Assembly (NCBI GenBank): GCA_030267565.1
Contig: BRXU01000002.1
Span: forward strand, 8,623,001 to 8,687,000
Direction: 5' to 3'
Length of the DNA: 64,000 bases
Source: Pleodorina starrii
Taxonomy: Eukaryota; Chlorophyta; Chlorophyceae; Chlamydomonadales; Volvocaceae
A program made the position numbers and the translations under genes. Of the stretch, positions 1-10,899 are shown one piece after another (position 1 is the first letter of the stretch; every line of letters begins with the position of its first letter). Under the pieces are notes generated by a model. It worked only from the letters and a program-made list of their open reading frames with translations. It searched no databases and was not told the origin of the DNA.

Positions 1-95
1 ACGTAGCACAGGCCGGGCGCGGTCCTCCGGTTGCAGCAGGTAGGAGGCGCTTGTGAAGAGCGGGCTTGTGGAGAGCAACAAGTCCATCCCTGACC

Positions 96-350
96 ATGTC
101 CAACACCACGCGGTTCACCTCTGTGCAGCTATACCTGGAGTCGGTGGATGCCAACGGGGCCGCTTTGCGCAGCATGGCACATTACCACAAGTCCGTGTAC
201 GACGACAACCAGGAGGTGCTGGTCACCATTGAGGACCCGTCCTTCTGGAAGGACCTCGGTGCCATGCTGCTCGTGCTGGTGCCTTTCGGCCAGGTCATCA
301 TGGCTATCCAGTGGGAGTCCGCCACCCTCGCCTGTGTGCCACAGTACTGG
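96..350 (+). pseudogene. hAT-like transposase exon (fragment)
   Basis: An open exon of 85 codons runs from ATG at 96 to a splice donor, TACTGG|GTAGGT, at 350/351. It contains DPSFWKDLGAMLLVLVPFGQ followed by AIQWESATLACVPQYW. The pattern 'FW..L...L..L.P....I...E....L..V' is that of the central helical region of hAT and DUF659-type transposases, just before the dimerisation part. No catalytic residues are visible and no downstream exon is recognised, so this is either a fragment or one exon of a domesticated copy. Assignment rests on pattern memory only. It could also be an unrelated helical protein. Confidence 0.35.
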
Positions 351-422
351 GTAGGTGCAGACTGTACTGGGTGCATCTTGCTTGCAAGACGTTTGGCACA
401 AGCGAGCTTCAAAAATCATTGA

Positions 423-902
423 CCGGCTGGAAGTATCCACGCTGTTGCACTGCACTTGCGTTGATGGCGGATCGTATCTATCATAGCTGAATAGGTCATG
501 GGACACCAGGCATCTCTGTGCGGTTGCCGTTTCCGTCGTTGGCAAAACGTGAACAGAGACAATCAATCACCCGAGTCGTTACATGCAGCGTCAAAAGTAA
601 ATTGATGTCCGAGCTCGCTCTCCACCCTTTGAAACTCGTCAGGCAAGAACATGCGATCACAATGTAACAGATCGCAAACGGGAGCAACAGGTACATCTCT
701 GTCTAGCGAGGCTTGGGGTTCGGCACCATCATCCACAAGTGCATCAGCTATCTAGCGGCCCAACACCCGTGCTCTATCTGCTCTCTAGCCCCAACAAGTT
801 TGCCGGAGCTCTACTTCTTCATCTTGCTCTCAAGCTGCACGATCTGGGCCAGCTCCTTCTCAGCACATCCCTTGCGGTTCTTGAGGCAATCTGTCTTGTG
901 GA
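423..902. other. no gene seen
   Basis: Open frames here are short, overlap on both strands and show no family pattern or convincing splice sites. I see nothing to annotate between the hAT-like exon and the gag remnant. Confidence 0.4.
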
Positions 903-2300
903 TGGTCAGTGGTTGGCCGGGCTCTCGGAGGTCTTCTGCTTCTTCCCGGTCGCCTTGTCATCCTGCTGAGGGCGGGAAAAGGATTTGGGTGGCGGGTGTT
1001 TGGAATTAACTAAGTTGTTAGCCTTGGGCGCGGTCTTCTGCACGCCCAATGCGGCCAACTGAGCCTTCTCTTTGGTCGCTTTCCATCGCATTTCCTGGCC
1101 CACAGTGTAGAGTGTGAACTTGTCCAGGTCCTGCACGGTCGGTGCGCCACCGACGACGAGGGAAAGGAGTCCTTTCCCTCGTGATCGGTGGTGCACCGAT
1201 CGTGCAGTGCTGCTGGCACTAAGCCTTTAATGTACCAGGCAGTTTGGTCACTCGCACTCATGTCTTTCACTTTGCGAGTGATTTCGTAAAGGTGCTGCGT
1301 GTATTGCGGAACCGTTTCGTCGGCTTTCATGTCGTGCTCGTGCACGTGCAGCCGGTCGTGTACGGCCATGCCGGTGTTGCACTGTGCGTCCCCGTATGCT
1401 AACAGGAATGTGATGTGCAGGGTCTCGCGAGTGAGCCGCTTAGTGCCCCACTTGTGCATCGTGAAAATGTCCGTAGCCCATTCATGTGCCTTGCCCGTAA
1501 CGTAGTAGACAAAGTGCTCGAGCTAGTGGGGCCATTTGCATCAAGTCGAAATATTGCATCAACAAGTCGAACCAGGACTTGGTGCAGGTGATGTGCAGGT
1601 CTTTTTTCCCGAAAACTTTGTGGGTTGTGGGGCACGCTTTGGGCTCACCTCAGCGGGCCGGGTGGCCTTGGCGGGTGTTGGCGTCGTGATGCCGCCTGGC
1701 ACGGCCACGCTGCCGCCTGCCTGAGCGGCCGCCGTTGCCATGTCCCACAGCTCGACGATTTCGGTGAGCTGGGGCTTCGGCTCCAAGTTCTTGTTGTGGG
1801 CCAGCTGCAGCGCTATGTCCTGCAGCTTGTCCGTGGTCTCGATGTCCACGAGGGAGGAGCTGATGATACCCTTAACGATGCCGTAGAGGCAGGACCTGCG
1901 CGGGTCCAGGGTCGACTCCACAGCTGCACCGCCCAAATGTTTGAGCAGCAGCTCGTAGACCTGATTGCTTCGGCTGTGAAGCTTCTGGACATCCTCGGCC
2001 AGTTCCGCGAACTTGTCCTGCAGGCCGGTAACCGTTGACTGCAGCTTTTGAATCTGTCCGGGGATGGCGTCTTTAGTCGCTTCGGCGACCGCTTCGGCTG
2101 CTGCGGAGTAGTGCAGCGCCGGCGTGTGTGCTGGCAAGCCCGTCTCTGGCGGCTTGGTCGACTTGTCGCCCGCGACCTTGTTTCCGGCAGTCATCTGCGC
2201 GGATACACCATCAGCGGCGAGTTTTTCAGTTCCCTCCACATCACGTTGAGTATCCGTGTCCACGTTATCGATTGTTTCGTCAGCGGGTGCAGTCTCATTC
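903..2300 (-). pseudogene. Ty3-type gag, frameshifted remnant
   Basis: Reading the minus strand from about 2300, the frame MNETAPADETID continues through a coiled region (QIQKLQSTVTGLQDKFAEL) to PKRAPQPTKFSGK, which resembles the 'KFSGK...' entry of Ty3/gypsy gag domains. The homology then moves to other frames: TKSWFDLLMQYFDLMQ, then KWGTKRLTRETLHITFLLAY, then ADETVPQYTQHLYEITRKV, and finally PTVQDLDKFTLYTVGQEMRW. At least three frame changes or stops are needed to read through. No CCHC knuckle, protease or reverse transcriptase is recognisable between here and the left window edge. The copy is dead. Host function is not expected. Confidence 0.6.
1141..1197. repeat. nested foldback inside the gag remnant
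   Basis: A perfect 11-bp inverted repeat (CGAGGGAAAGG, 3-base loop, CCTTTCCCTCG) at 1157-1181 sits inside a second, nearly perfect 13-bp inverted repeat at 1141-1153 and 1185-1197. The whole block is a hairpin of about 24 pairs. It lies where the gag reading frame changes, so it looks like a templated insertion or foldback footprint. Confidence 0.7.
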
Positions 2301-2343
2301 ATGTCAGCGCCGTGTTCACACGACGCGCAAGCTTTTCCCACTT

Positions 2344-2602
2344 TACGTTGGTACGTTTTTTAAATAGTTCCCTATCGTCGGGATTTAATTTGAGTGTCAT
2401 TCGGGCTTAGCCTTTCGGCTGTGTGAAGATGTGGTGAGGATCGAACACTGATCCTAGATACCAGTTGTAGTAAGCGGTTAGTAACTTACCTTCACACACG
2501 GAAGCGTAGTGTTAGTCTTGGAAACGTTAGTAGCCCTCGAAAGCAAGGCAACATATCACGAAGGAACCTTATGTACGGTGGCAGCGGAGTTACGAGCTCC
2601 GA
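2344..2602 (-). other. possible LTR/primer-binding-site region of the gag element
   Basis: On the minus strand the sequence TGGTATCTAGGATC (about 2452-2468) lies upstream of the gag start, where a primer-binding site would be. It starts like the initiator-Met-tRNA type of site (TGGTATC). I cannot see a matching second LTR or confirm LTR ends, so this is a weak call. No coding sequence is seen. Confidence 0.2.
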
Positions 2603-3000
2603 TCACTTAGTACGCTTGTTACCGTAATTAACATACACTCCACCTACCCGGGTACGTACGGGCCGTGGGGCGTTGCCCGCCCCTGGATCCACAGCCGCCA
2701 AGGCTGGGCCCGACCTTCCCGCCCCTATCGCGGGGGGCTGCTGGTGCAGTGCTGGTGCTTGCGCTTGTGCTGGCGCCGCCACCACCGGTGCCTTCTTGTT
2801 CCTGTCCTGGCCTTCAATAAACGCCAGTATGTCGTATTTTGCAACGGCTTTTCTCATGACGGCCGCCACCTTGCTCGGCGGCTCATATGCACCGTGGGGC
2901 AGCTTGCCCGCCGCACCACCAGTCTTCACGTGGTCCAGGAATCGAACCGCGGACTCGACGTCAAAGGGTGTCGAGGCCTGGGCGGGGGCAGCCGCACCAT
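2603..3000 (-). CDS. hypothetical protein, C-terminal exon
   Basis: This minus-strand frame ends at a stop at 2603-2605. It reads FDVESAVRFLDHVKTGGAAG, then KVAAVMRKAVAKYDILAFIE, then a Pro/Ala/Gln linker and a basic tail (VGGVYVNYGNKRTK). The helical amphipathic composition at the start and the Ala/Pro/Gln linker look like real protein rather than a shadow frame. Acceptor candidates on the minus strand are CACGGTGCAG (near 3010) and CGCCCAG (near 2975). Upstream exons are not resolved. No family is recognised. Because it abuts the gag element, it could belong to a mobile element. Confidence 0.35.
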
Positions 3001-3689
3001 GCCCGCGCTGCACCGTGTGGACGGTGCAGGACCGAGAACAGGTCCGGGAACCCGACCGGAGGGGCGGCAGGGGCGGGGTCCCAGGGGCATGGCAAGCAGG
3101 GAAGTGAGCGTGCGTGTCAGGTGCGTGTTTATATTTCGTCAAGGGAAGAGACGCGGGAAAGGAAGGGAGTGAACCTGCCCACCGGCCTACATCCGGTTGC
3201 ACTCCATCGGCGTCCTCTTGACCCCTTCTTGACCACGCTTGCAAAGCATGCCGAATGATCCCTGGGGGAAAGACACGTACGATGCACCCCCCGTTGGTCT
3301 CCGTTGCAGCCCCTCGGCCAGGAGGATGCCGTATGCCGTACTTGACCGTACCTATGGTCATCATCTCCTGTTGTGGACTTGCAGTGCCCCCTGGGAAGTA
3401 CCCCTTTGCCCCGTGCCCCAGATCCTGTGCCTCGTGCCTCATGGCCCGTGTCCCCTGGCGCCGGGGCCTCACGCACCAGCTTCTGCAGGGCCACTCCGTA
3501 GCAAGCCACCTCCCGCAGCGTCCAGGGCAGGCCCTCATTGGTGCAGTATGGCATGATCTTGCTGATGTCCTGACAGCACGGGCGCGAGTGCGGGTGCGGA
3601 TGCGGGTGCAGGGTCCGGTGCGATGTTGGTCAGGCTGCCACTACTGGTCAGGTGCCGCTACTGCAATTTTATTGCGCTACCAGATATAT

Positions 3690-4587
3690 TTATTTGATCG
3701 GATGGCTGTCCAGCGGAGTCCGGTGCAATGTGGGTCGGAATGTGGGACGTCGGTGGAATGGAAGGGGCGGATTGGGGGTCTTGGGGAGCTTTGAGGCAAG
3801 TTGTGCCGTGTGGTCGCGTGCGGCTTGCGACAGGTAGGGGAGAGGGGGCTGCATGCGTGCAACATCACGGCTTGACGGTAAGTACCACAGCAAGAACAAG
3901 AACAAGGACACCGTTCCAGAGAACACTGGAGCCCCGCCAGCCACACACACACACAGCTGCCCGCCACCTCACATGCAATCTGGGTCGCCAGGGCCACGTG
4001 GGTGTACGACATGTATGGCATACCTTTTTACACAGATAAGCGCGCAGCCGTTTCTCAAACGCCTTGTTCTCCAACAGCTTCTCATACTCCAGATGCAGCT
4101 GGCTCAACAGCGGATCCACCACCAGGGCTCCGCCACCCTCACCCGCCGGCCCCGTCGCCGCCGCTGTCGTCCCAACCGCCGCCAGCAGCGCCGAGGGTCC
4201 CGCACCGTCGCCGCCATCCGCGCCGGCCGGAAGCTGCGCATGCGTGTCGCCAGCAACGAAGCGACCAGGACCACGGAGGGTGCCGGCGCTGGCGCCAGGC
4301 CCGTGACCTGCACCAACGGTCGCGACGTCTGAAGCTACGGCGTCCCTTGATGTATGTACTTCTGGTCGTACTCCTTGCTCGCTGCAAACAGCAGCACCAG
4401 CGGCACGCATGCAACGGTGGGATTTCGTGCAATACCAACCGTGATCAGCAATGGTCACCGGGGCGGCAGTGGTGGTGGTGATGGCAGGGCTGTTGGAACC
4501 ACGGCTGCCATCCAGCAGGCCGCCACCTGGCACTGCCGGTGCTGCACCTTCCAGTGGCTGCAGGACCGGTCTGCATCCAAATGACAT
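3690..4587 (-). CDS. hypothetical protein, two-exon model
   Basis: Exon 1 (4587-4024) starts at an ATG and runs through a low-complexity Gly/Ala/Thr stretch into a helical segment, LLSQLHLEYEKLLENKAFEK, followed by RLRAYLCKK and a donor AAG|GTATGCC. Exon 2 (3848-3690) begins after CGCATGCAG and continues in phase: PPLPYLSQAARDHTAQLASK, ending DSHPIK and stop. The protein would be 240 residues. The clean phase across the junction supports the second half. The 5' end is uncertain, since the start of exon 1 could be intronic. No family is recognised. The only visible structure is one predicted amphipathic helix and a basic C-terminus. Confidence 0.42.
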
Positions 4588-4639
4588 GACCGACCGGTAA
4601 TTCCAATGAATGGCAATTCCACACAAGCCATGGGTCATG

Positions 4640-5113
4640 GGTCATGGAAACAGCAGCTGCAAGCGAGGTGAAACGGGGGTTGACAGGGTGCCGTCTGCCG
4701 GGTTGTCAAGCACGTACCACTCTTTTATAAAACCCAACCCATCCAGCTTATTCCCGATCCTAGATCCAGGATCCGGCAAGCTCTACGAGTGATTCCGACA
4801 AATCCACCTACCCTTGCGGGCCTGTGCCAAGTGTGCCGGCAGGTGGCGGCACCTGCCCCCCCTGGGTTGCGGCCGCACCCCTGTTCATATCGGCGTCACG
4901 TGAAGGGCCGGCCAGTGCATTGGTAGTGGGGCTGCACAGGCCAGCAAGCAAAAACGGGCAAAGAAAGGCAATTCATTAGGTATTGAGCTATGAGACCCTG
5001 AAGGCCCCTGGTGTGTAGTCGACGGCGGGGCCGCGGCCAGGTTCATGCCCGTCTTGCGTGGTGCCAGTTGGCCCTAGTCCGATGGCGGCAGTTGGGCTGT
5101 CAACCACATGGCT
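4640..5113. other. no gene seen
   Basis: Only short overlapping frames are present. No splice-consistent exon or family pattern is visible. Confidence 0.4.
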
Positions 5114-5175
5114 GGGGAACCAACGCGAGGAGCGCAGGGATTGATCCATCCCTGCGCTCCTCGCGTTGGTTCCCC
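5114..5175. repeat. perfect 28-bp inverted repeat (hairpin)
   Basis: Arms at 5114-5141 and 5148-5175 are exact reverse complements over 28 bp and are separated by six bases (TGATCC). A second perfect palindrome follows one base later. Confidence 0.9.
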
Positions 5176-5176
5176 G

Positions 5177-5204
5177 TTGGTGCGGACTCCGGAGTCCGCA
5201 CCAA
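5177..5204. repeat. perfect 28-bp loopless palindrome
   Basis: TTGGTGCGGACTCC (5177-5190) is followed directly by its exact reverse complement (5191-5204), with no spacer. Confidence 0.9.
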
Positions 5205-5499
5205 TCATATGCACTAGAGGACGGCGGGATTTACATGTGGATGTATGAATGTATTAGGAACACGGTTAACGGCGCCAACAGTCGATTCAGTGTGCATACT
5301 GTGTGCACGAGGGCGAGGTGGATGCATAATCGTTTCCTACAGATGGGTGAGGAAGCGGCCTGATGGGGGCCGCAAGACTTGCCCTTGGGCCGCTGGTTGG
5401 AGCATGCAGCTGCAGCAATTTCCTTAGCCAAGGGTGCCTGGCAGTGCTCCACTCACCGTGGCTGGCGGCCGCTTGCTTGGCCGCCTAGCACCGCCTGCT

Positions 5500-7230
5500 G
5501 GCTCGTGGCGGCAGGCACTGCGAGGGGGCAGGTTAAGCAGCCAGAAGGAGGGGAGAAGAAAGAATAATTAGAGAACTAAACAAAAATCGAAATGTACAAA
5601 TTCCCAGCACATAACGTGTTGTTGTCGCCCGACCAAGCCAGGCAACAGACGGACTCACAGCAGCAAGAGTGCCCAGCAAAAAACACGCCCGACAGGAGGA
5701 GACCCACATTCGCTCTGGCAGAGACAAAGAAGGAAGCAAGGGCGTCTGTAGCTGCTGGATATACTAAAGAAGTGGAGCGCAAGCTGGCATGCAAACAAGC
5801 ATAATCATATATATGAACGCCAACGAGATGGCACCACGGCACCACGATAGAAAAGCGAGGGCGGGCAAGAAAGGACGGCGGCGGGGCAGAAACATAGGTA
5901 GATAGACGGACACAAAACAAAGTAGCGAGCAACTGAGAGTGACGAGACGGCAAGGGTGTAAAAGGAAAAGAGAAAAGCAGGGTGCGTGCGTGGAAGACCA
6001 AGCTAGCCGAGTGGTGGACCATGAGGATTGGCTACCCACCGGACCAGTCGAGCACACATACCGGCCAATGACCAATGTGAGTTGGATGGGATCACTGGGC
6101 GACGCTCGCGCATGCGGAGTTGTATGTGGGCGGCGGAAGGGGGCGAGGTCGTGGGGTGGGCCCCCAAGCACACGGACCCGGGAGAGACCGGGTGGTATTA
6201 AAAACATTTCGCAGCGGAGAAGGAGACGGCGTCAGCGAACGGACCCAGAACCCAGCAATACTTACCGAACATACCTGTAACCTTATTACCGAGCTGAAAA
6301 GCGACGCGACCGCGTCGCCGCCAGACCAACCCAGACGGACGAGAACGCGCGACAGCACAAGAACGGCACGAGCGCCCCGGACAAAACAACACGACAAATG
6401 GTAGACTCACCTGCGCTCATTGGAGGAAACGAATCGGAAAGAAGCGAAAGAAAGGGCGTGGGTACGTAACGGTAATGGGCAACGGCAATGTCAGCGAAGC
6501 AAGGAGCGAACAGGCAGGCAAGTCAGGCAAGACACACATAAAACCACGAACGAGCTGGGGCGGCGACGCAGTGCAAAAGAGGGCGGGATGGGAGAGCGGG
6601 GCAGAGAAGAAAGGGATACGGACGGCAGAGAACGAAGAAAGGGCAAAGGGAAAAAGAACGGCAAGGAGAACGGCAAAGGGAAAGTGAACAGGAGAGGGAA
6701 GGGACGGAATGCAGGAGGGACGGAATGCGGGGCAGGGGAGAAGGGCGAAGGGGCATGAGGGCATGGGCGAGGGCGAAGAGAGGGGAAGGACGGCGGCAGG
6801 ACGAAAGGGGGCAGATGCGATGCACAGGAGGGGCCGGGTGGCGGACTGTGAAGAGTCGGCTCCCCACCACACCGGCCGAGTGTGCAGGCCACCACGCATG
6901 AGGGGCACTGGGCGAGGTGAAGGTGGGCAAGGGCAACGTCAAGGCCGGACAGGTTGGGCAGGGGTGGATAAGGGAAAAGGCAGGCAGACAAGGGGGCGGG
7001 GGCTCAAGGGCGGGGGTGTGTGTGCGTGGGGGGAAAGGAGGAGTGAGGATGCCGGGGGCGGGAGCAGACAAGCAAGGGGGGACGGTGTAACGAAGGTGCG
7101 GCGGGAAGGGCAGCTCACCATGCGGGGCCAGGCATTGAAAGGGATAATAATGCGGGCTCTGGAAGTGGAGAGGGGCAAGACACGCCCGCTGATCAGCAGG
7201 GTCATGTCCCTGACTTACAGGTCCGTCGGT
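5500..7230. other. strand-asymmetric purine-rich region without a clear gene
   Basis: The plus strand is strongly enriched in G and A, most clearly at 6420-6830 and 6900-7150. Minus-strand frames of up to 236 codons here are rich in Pro, Ser, Leu and Cys. They are open because pyrimidine-rich codons avoid stops. No acceptable exon chain, start context or family pattern is seen. Confidence 0.45.
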
Positions 7231-7245
7231 CAAGGACCATACTGG

Positions 7246-7464
7246 TCACCGCCAAACCACCTCATAAGTGTCTTTGATGTGACAAGAAGGAATATTCCCC
7301 CAGAGTCGCTGCCAGTCACATGTCTGGTGCAGATAGATGTTCGTAATCCATGATTCGTTCGCGAATGCCGACCGGATGGAGACATTCCTTGGTCCGGCGA
7401 GGGCCACAGATATTCGCTCTGGTGTGAGACGTTCGTCACATATCTCACCACTATTGACACGCAC
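7246..7464 (-). CDS. possible exon, hypothetical
   Basis: A minus-strand frame reads LTPERISVALAGPRNVSIRS, then ANESWITNIYLHQTCDWQRL, then IPSCHIKDTYEVVWR and a stop. Its residue composition is balanced, unlike the neighbouring low-complexity frames, so it may be a remnant exon. No family is recognised and no splice sites are secure. Confidence 0.2.
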   Translation of the reverse strand: MRVNSGEICDERLTPERISVALAGPRNVSIRSAFANESWITNIYLHQTCDWQRLWGNIPSCHIKDTYEVVWR

Positions 7465-7549
7465 CTGGAGTCATTGCCTCCAGTTCCTTTGTCGACATCG
7501 CTGCCCACGTACGTGGCCACGTTGCGGCGGCCTGCTAACACTTGCAACC

Positions 7550-8039
7550 TGCGAGGTTAGAACAGCAACATCAGCAGCTGTCATTGCAAATATACGTAGG
7601 ATTGCTTTCCTCGGTTTTGCATGTTCGACCTAAAGTGTCGATGCTCGCTCGAACGAAGATTTGCTGGCAGTCCTGCTACCTTACCTCGCTGGCCCGCCGG
7701 CTGGTTGCTGTTGCCGATAAACTCCTAATTATGCAGGGAAAACTATTGTAGTAAGACTCTAAGGGCGGTATCTCGCAGCGTATGCGCGCAAAAGCTGAAA
7801 GACAGCGGCCCTGCCTACCTTTGAAATTACTGGTCTATGTATGGTACATGTGTCTACGTATGGACATGTACACATGAATACATATTTTGCTGCAGACACC
7901 AAGACGACGTTGTTGACGGTTGTGCGCTGTCAGGACGGATAAGCCTTCGGAGCTAGCTACGTACGTAATAACAATTGGGCCTTATAATTTGCGCACGCAA
8001 GCTTCAACTTATGTGTGCGGCCTGTTGATATATCAGGCA
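7550..8039. other. no gene seen
   Basis: A lower-GC stretch with short frames only. It may hold the 3' untranslated end of the LINE that lies to its right on the minus strand. Confidence 0.35.
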
Positions 8040-9989
8040 AAAATTGAGGGTATAATCTACCCGGTTTTTTCTCTTGCCTGCACCGAAACGCGGTCTAGCC
8101 CCGCCCTGCTGCGCGGTCTGGCCTGGTTGGCAAGGAAGGGGTGGGCCACCGGGACCGTCTCCCAACCATCCAGCATGATCCCCAGGATCGCAAACGACGC
8201 GACGACACGGGCCCAGAGGTCGGCAACAACCGCGGCACCAACACCGACCAACTGAGCTCGACCAATCGGGGCGGCGCCCCCCCCCGTATATGCGTAGGCG
8301 GCCCCTCTTCAGAATCGCCAGGGCTCTACCATAGCCACAGCCTCCCACACACCGGAAAGGATCCCCGGAGGGCGGGGGCAGCACAAGCCACAGATAAAAC
8401 CGATGCACCACCGAGCCGCCCGAGACCCCCAACACCGCGTCCGGCTCCTCACACAAGGTGCGTGTGCGGGCAACAAAGCAGTCCCAAAAGAGATGCCGCC
8501 GGACCCCGCATTGCCCAGCCTGCGAAACCGGCGCACCGCACGGGCATTAGGCAACCCTCACACGACCCGCCTGCCCACTCAACAACGGGAAACCCGTGAT
8601 GCCATGCACCGCAAGCCGCCATAGCGCCTCCTTGTATGTGGTCGTTCTCCATCGCAGCTGCCAGAGGCGGCGCAGGGTGTCACGGAAATAAAGCCGCAAA
8701 CATTAGGGGCGGCACTGGGCCATCATACGCGTCCGCGAGGAACTTCCCATGGCGAGCCCTCAAATCCCGGTACACCTCGGCAAGCTGCAGATGGGCGCCG
8801 CGCTTAGCGGAGGTGCCCAGGGCGGGCGTGAACGGCCCTCCAGCGGGGCATCAGGGGGGGGGGGGGAGGTGCAGGAACAGCGCCGTACGCAACATGCCGG
8901 GCAGCTGACGGGAACGAGGCCCAAGAGGGCCGGCGTCCAGCTGGTCCGAGACGGAAGGCCCGCTGGCATCCACCGCTGCGCCAAGCTCCTCGTAGCCCAG
9001 CACGCCCCGCAGGACCAGCTGCCGCAGCTGCAAGGTGCAGCGGCGGGCAAGGCAGGGGACACGCCCACAGGCCGACGACACGCCTCCGATAGAGCAATGT
9101 ATGCGCGCCGGTGCGAGCGTGTCCCAGCAGTGCACAGCGACCCCGAGGGTGGTGAGACCGCTCAATCCGAAGAAGGCCGGGAAGGTGACCTCCAGGCACG
9201 CGCCTCCGGGGCCCAGGAGGTCCGGGTTTCTCCACAGCGGCGCCGAGTAGCACCAGGGACCCGCAGTGGCGTTGGGGTCCGTGACGACGAAGGACCCGAG
9301 GTGGGCCGCCGTGCCGAGCAGCCGGGCGAACGCAGGGCACCCAGGGGGCGCCGGAGCCCCAAGGACACGGCCGCCCCTGGGGGCCAAGAGGCATAGGGGT
9401 TGGGCCGCCGAGGTGGCACCGCCGCAGCAAATGCAAGGCGACGTCAGCAGCCAAGGGTGGGTTGTCCGGGAGGAGGCCGGCCGCCCCAGTGGTGCAGCGC
9501 AACGCCGCCACCGCGTGCCGGGCACGGACGTGGGCCACAAGCGGCAGGATCTCAAAGCCGCCGACGGCGGGGGGCAAGGCAAGGACACCCAAGCTCACCC
9601 CGACGAGGCGGGCCTTGGGTGCAGGCGCCGCCAGGCCCAGTGGCGCGGCGGGGCCGCCGAGCACGAGCAAGTGGGCCGCCGCAGTCCGCAGAACCGCATG
9701 CAGGGTGGCGGAGGCGCCGGGACGATCGAGGGGCTGTCGCCACCGGCGCCGGCGCTGCCGTTGCAGGGGCCAGGCACCGTAAAGCCGCAACGAGCGCAGC
9801 GGCGGCATCAGCAGGCGGGAGGGGGCGGCGACGGCAGGGGCGGAGACAGCGGCCGGCGCTGGCCCCGCGGCGGCGACAGCGGTGGCGGCGGCGGCGGTGC
9901 CCTGGAAGGCTGCGGGGGGCGGCGACTGCCGCACCAGCCGCACCGGTAGGGGCGGCCGGCGCGGCGCGGGCCACACCTGCAGCGGGGCT

Positions 9990-10290
9990 CCCACCGTCCG
10001 ACTCAGGGTCAAACGGCAAGATTTCCATCATGTTCAGGTTCAGGCGCTTGAAGATGGACGAGATGACACAGTCCAGAACCCCCCCGGGGGTGCGGCCGGT
10101 AGCTCGGCCGGCCGCCGAGGAAATCCGCACCAGCAGGGGTGTGAAGGTGGCGCAGCAGCCCTGATGCAGCTCGGCGGGGATGCCATCGGCGCCAGGCGCA
10201 CGTCCCGGAGGGGTTGCGCGAAGGGCCTCAAGCACCTCCGCGGGCCTGACGTCGGAGCGGCCCAGGTCCGGGAGGGAGGCAGCGAGCAAC
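9990..10290 (-). pseudogene. LINE reverse transcriptase with its catalytic core deleted
   Basis: The minus-strand frame reads GRAPGADGIPAELHQ, then GVLDCVISSIFK, and then directly RLNLNMMEILPFDP. In intact relatives the first two correspond to RT blocks before the palm, and the last corresponds to the 'GQRLN..K.E.LP' segment that follows the YADD box. The junction near 10048 therefore marks an in-frame internal loss of about 200 residues containing the catalytic aspartates. This is inferred from recalled family order, not from an alignment. Confidence 0.55.
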
Positions 10291-10899
10291 TACCGGCGGC
10301 CGTGCGACGGAAGAGCGGCCATGATGTGCTGGCATGCTGCGGCGACAGCACGGGTCGGCGGCGAGGCAGTGCACGTGCGCTGCCAGAACTCTGCCATGAC
10401 AGCCGGCATCACTAAAGGGTCCGCGGTAGGGGCGCCCGTGGGGCGCCGCGGGGCGGGGATCCGGCGGCAAGCAGTGGGCGGGCGAAGAAAAGCCGTGAGG
10501 GCGGGGCAGGGGGGCAGGGGCGCTCCCGCCCCGGTCCGAAGCCAGGAGTGACGGACCCGGCGGGCACAGGAGGTCGCCGCGCGCACCTCCGCCACGCAGC
10601 GGCGGCACGAGCGGCCGTGATTCATGCAGCGGCGGCGACGCCATCCGCCTCCAACTGCCGCTGGGTCTCGTTCGCGGCGGCGTGGGCAGCGGCGGCGGCG
10701 GGGCAGGCAGAGGTGTGGTGATACCGGGCCAGCCGGTTCAGGTGGGCATCGGACCGACCCAGAGTGCGCTACTGCAGGAAGCCGTTGGGGTCGTCTGGGG
10801 CGGCGGTGGCGGTGGCGGTGGCCTGCAGCAACTCCTCAAACTAAAACCGGAGGTCGGTAAAGTCGAGGAAATGGAGGTGGACGCGGGGGAGGCCAGGGC

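Noticed and set aside
2934..2955. B-box-like GGTTCGATTCC on the minus strand
   Set aside because: The surrounding sequence does not form a T arm with five pairs and the stretch fits a coding frame, so it is not called a tRNA.
6523..7233. 236-codon minus-strand Pro/Ser/Leu-rich frame
   Set aside because: It is open because the strand is pyrimidine-rich. No start, splice sites or family pattern.
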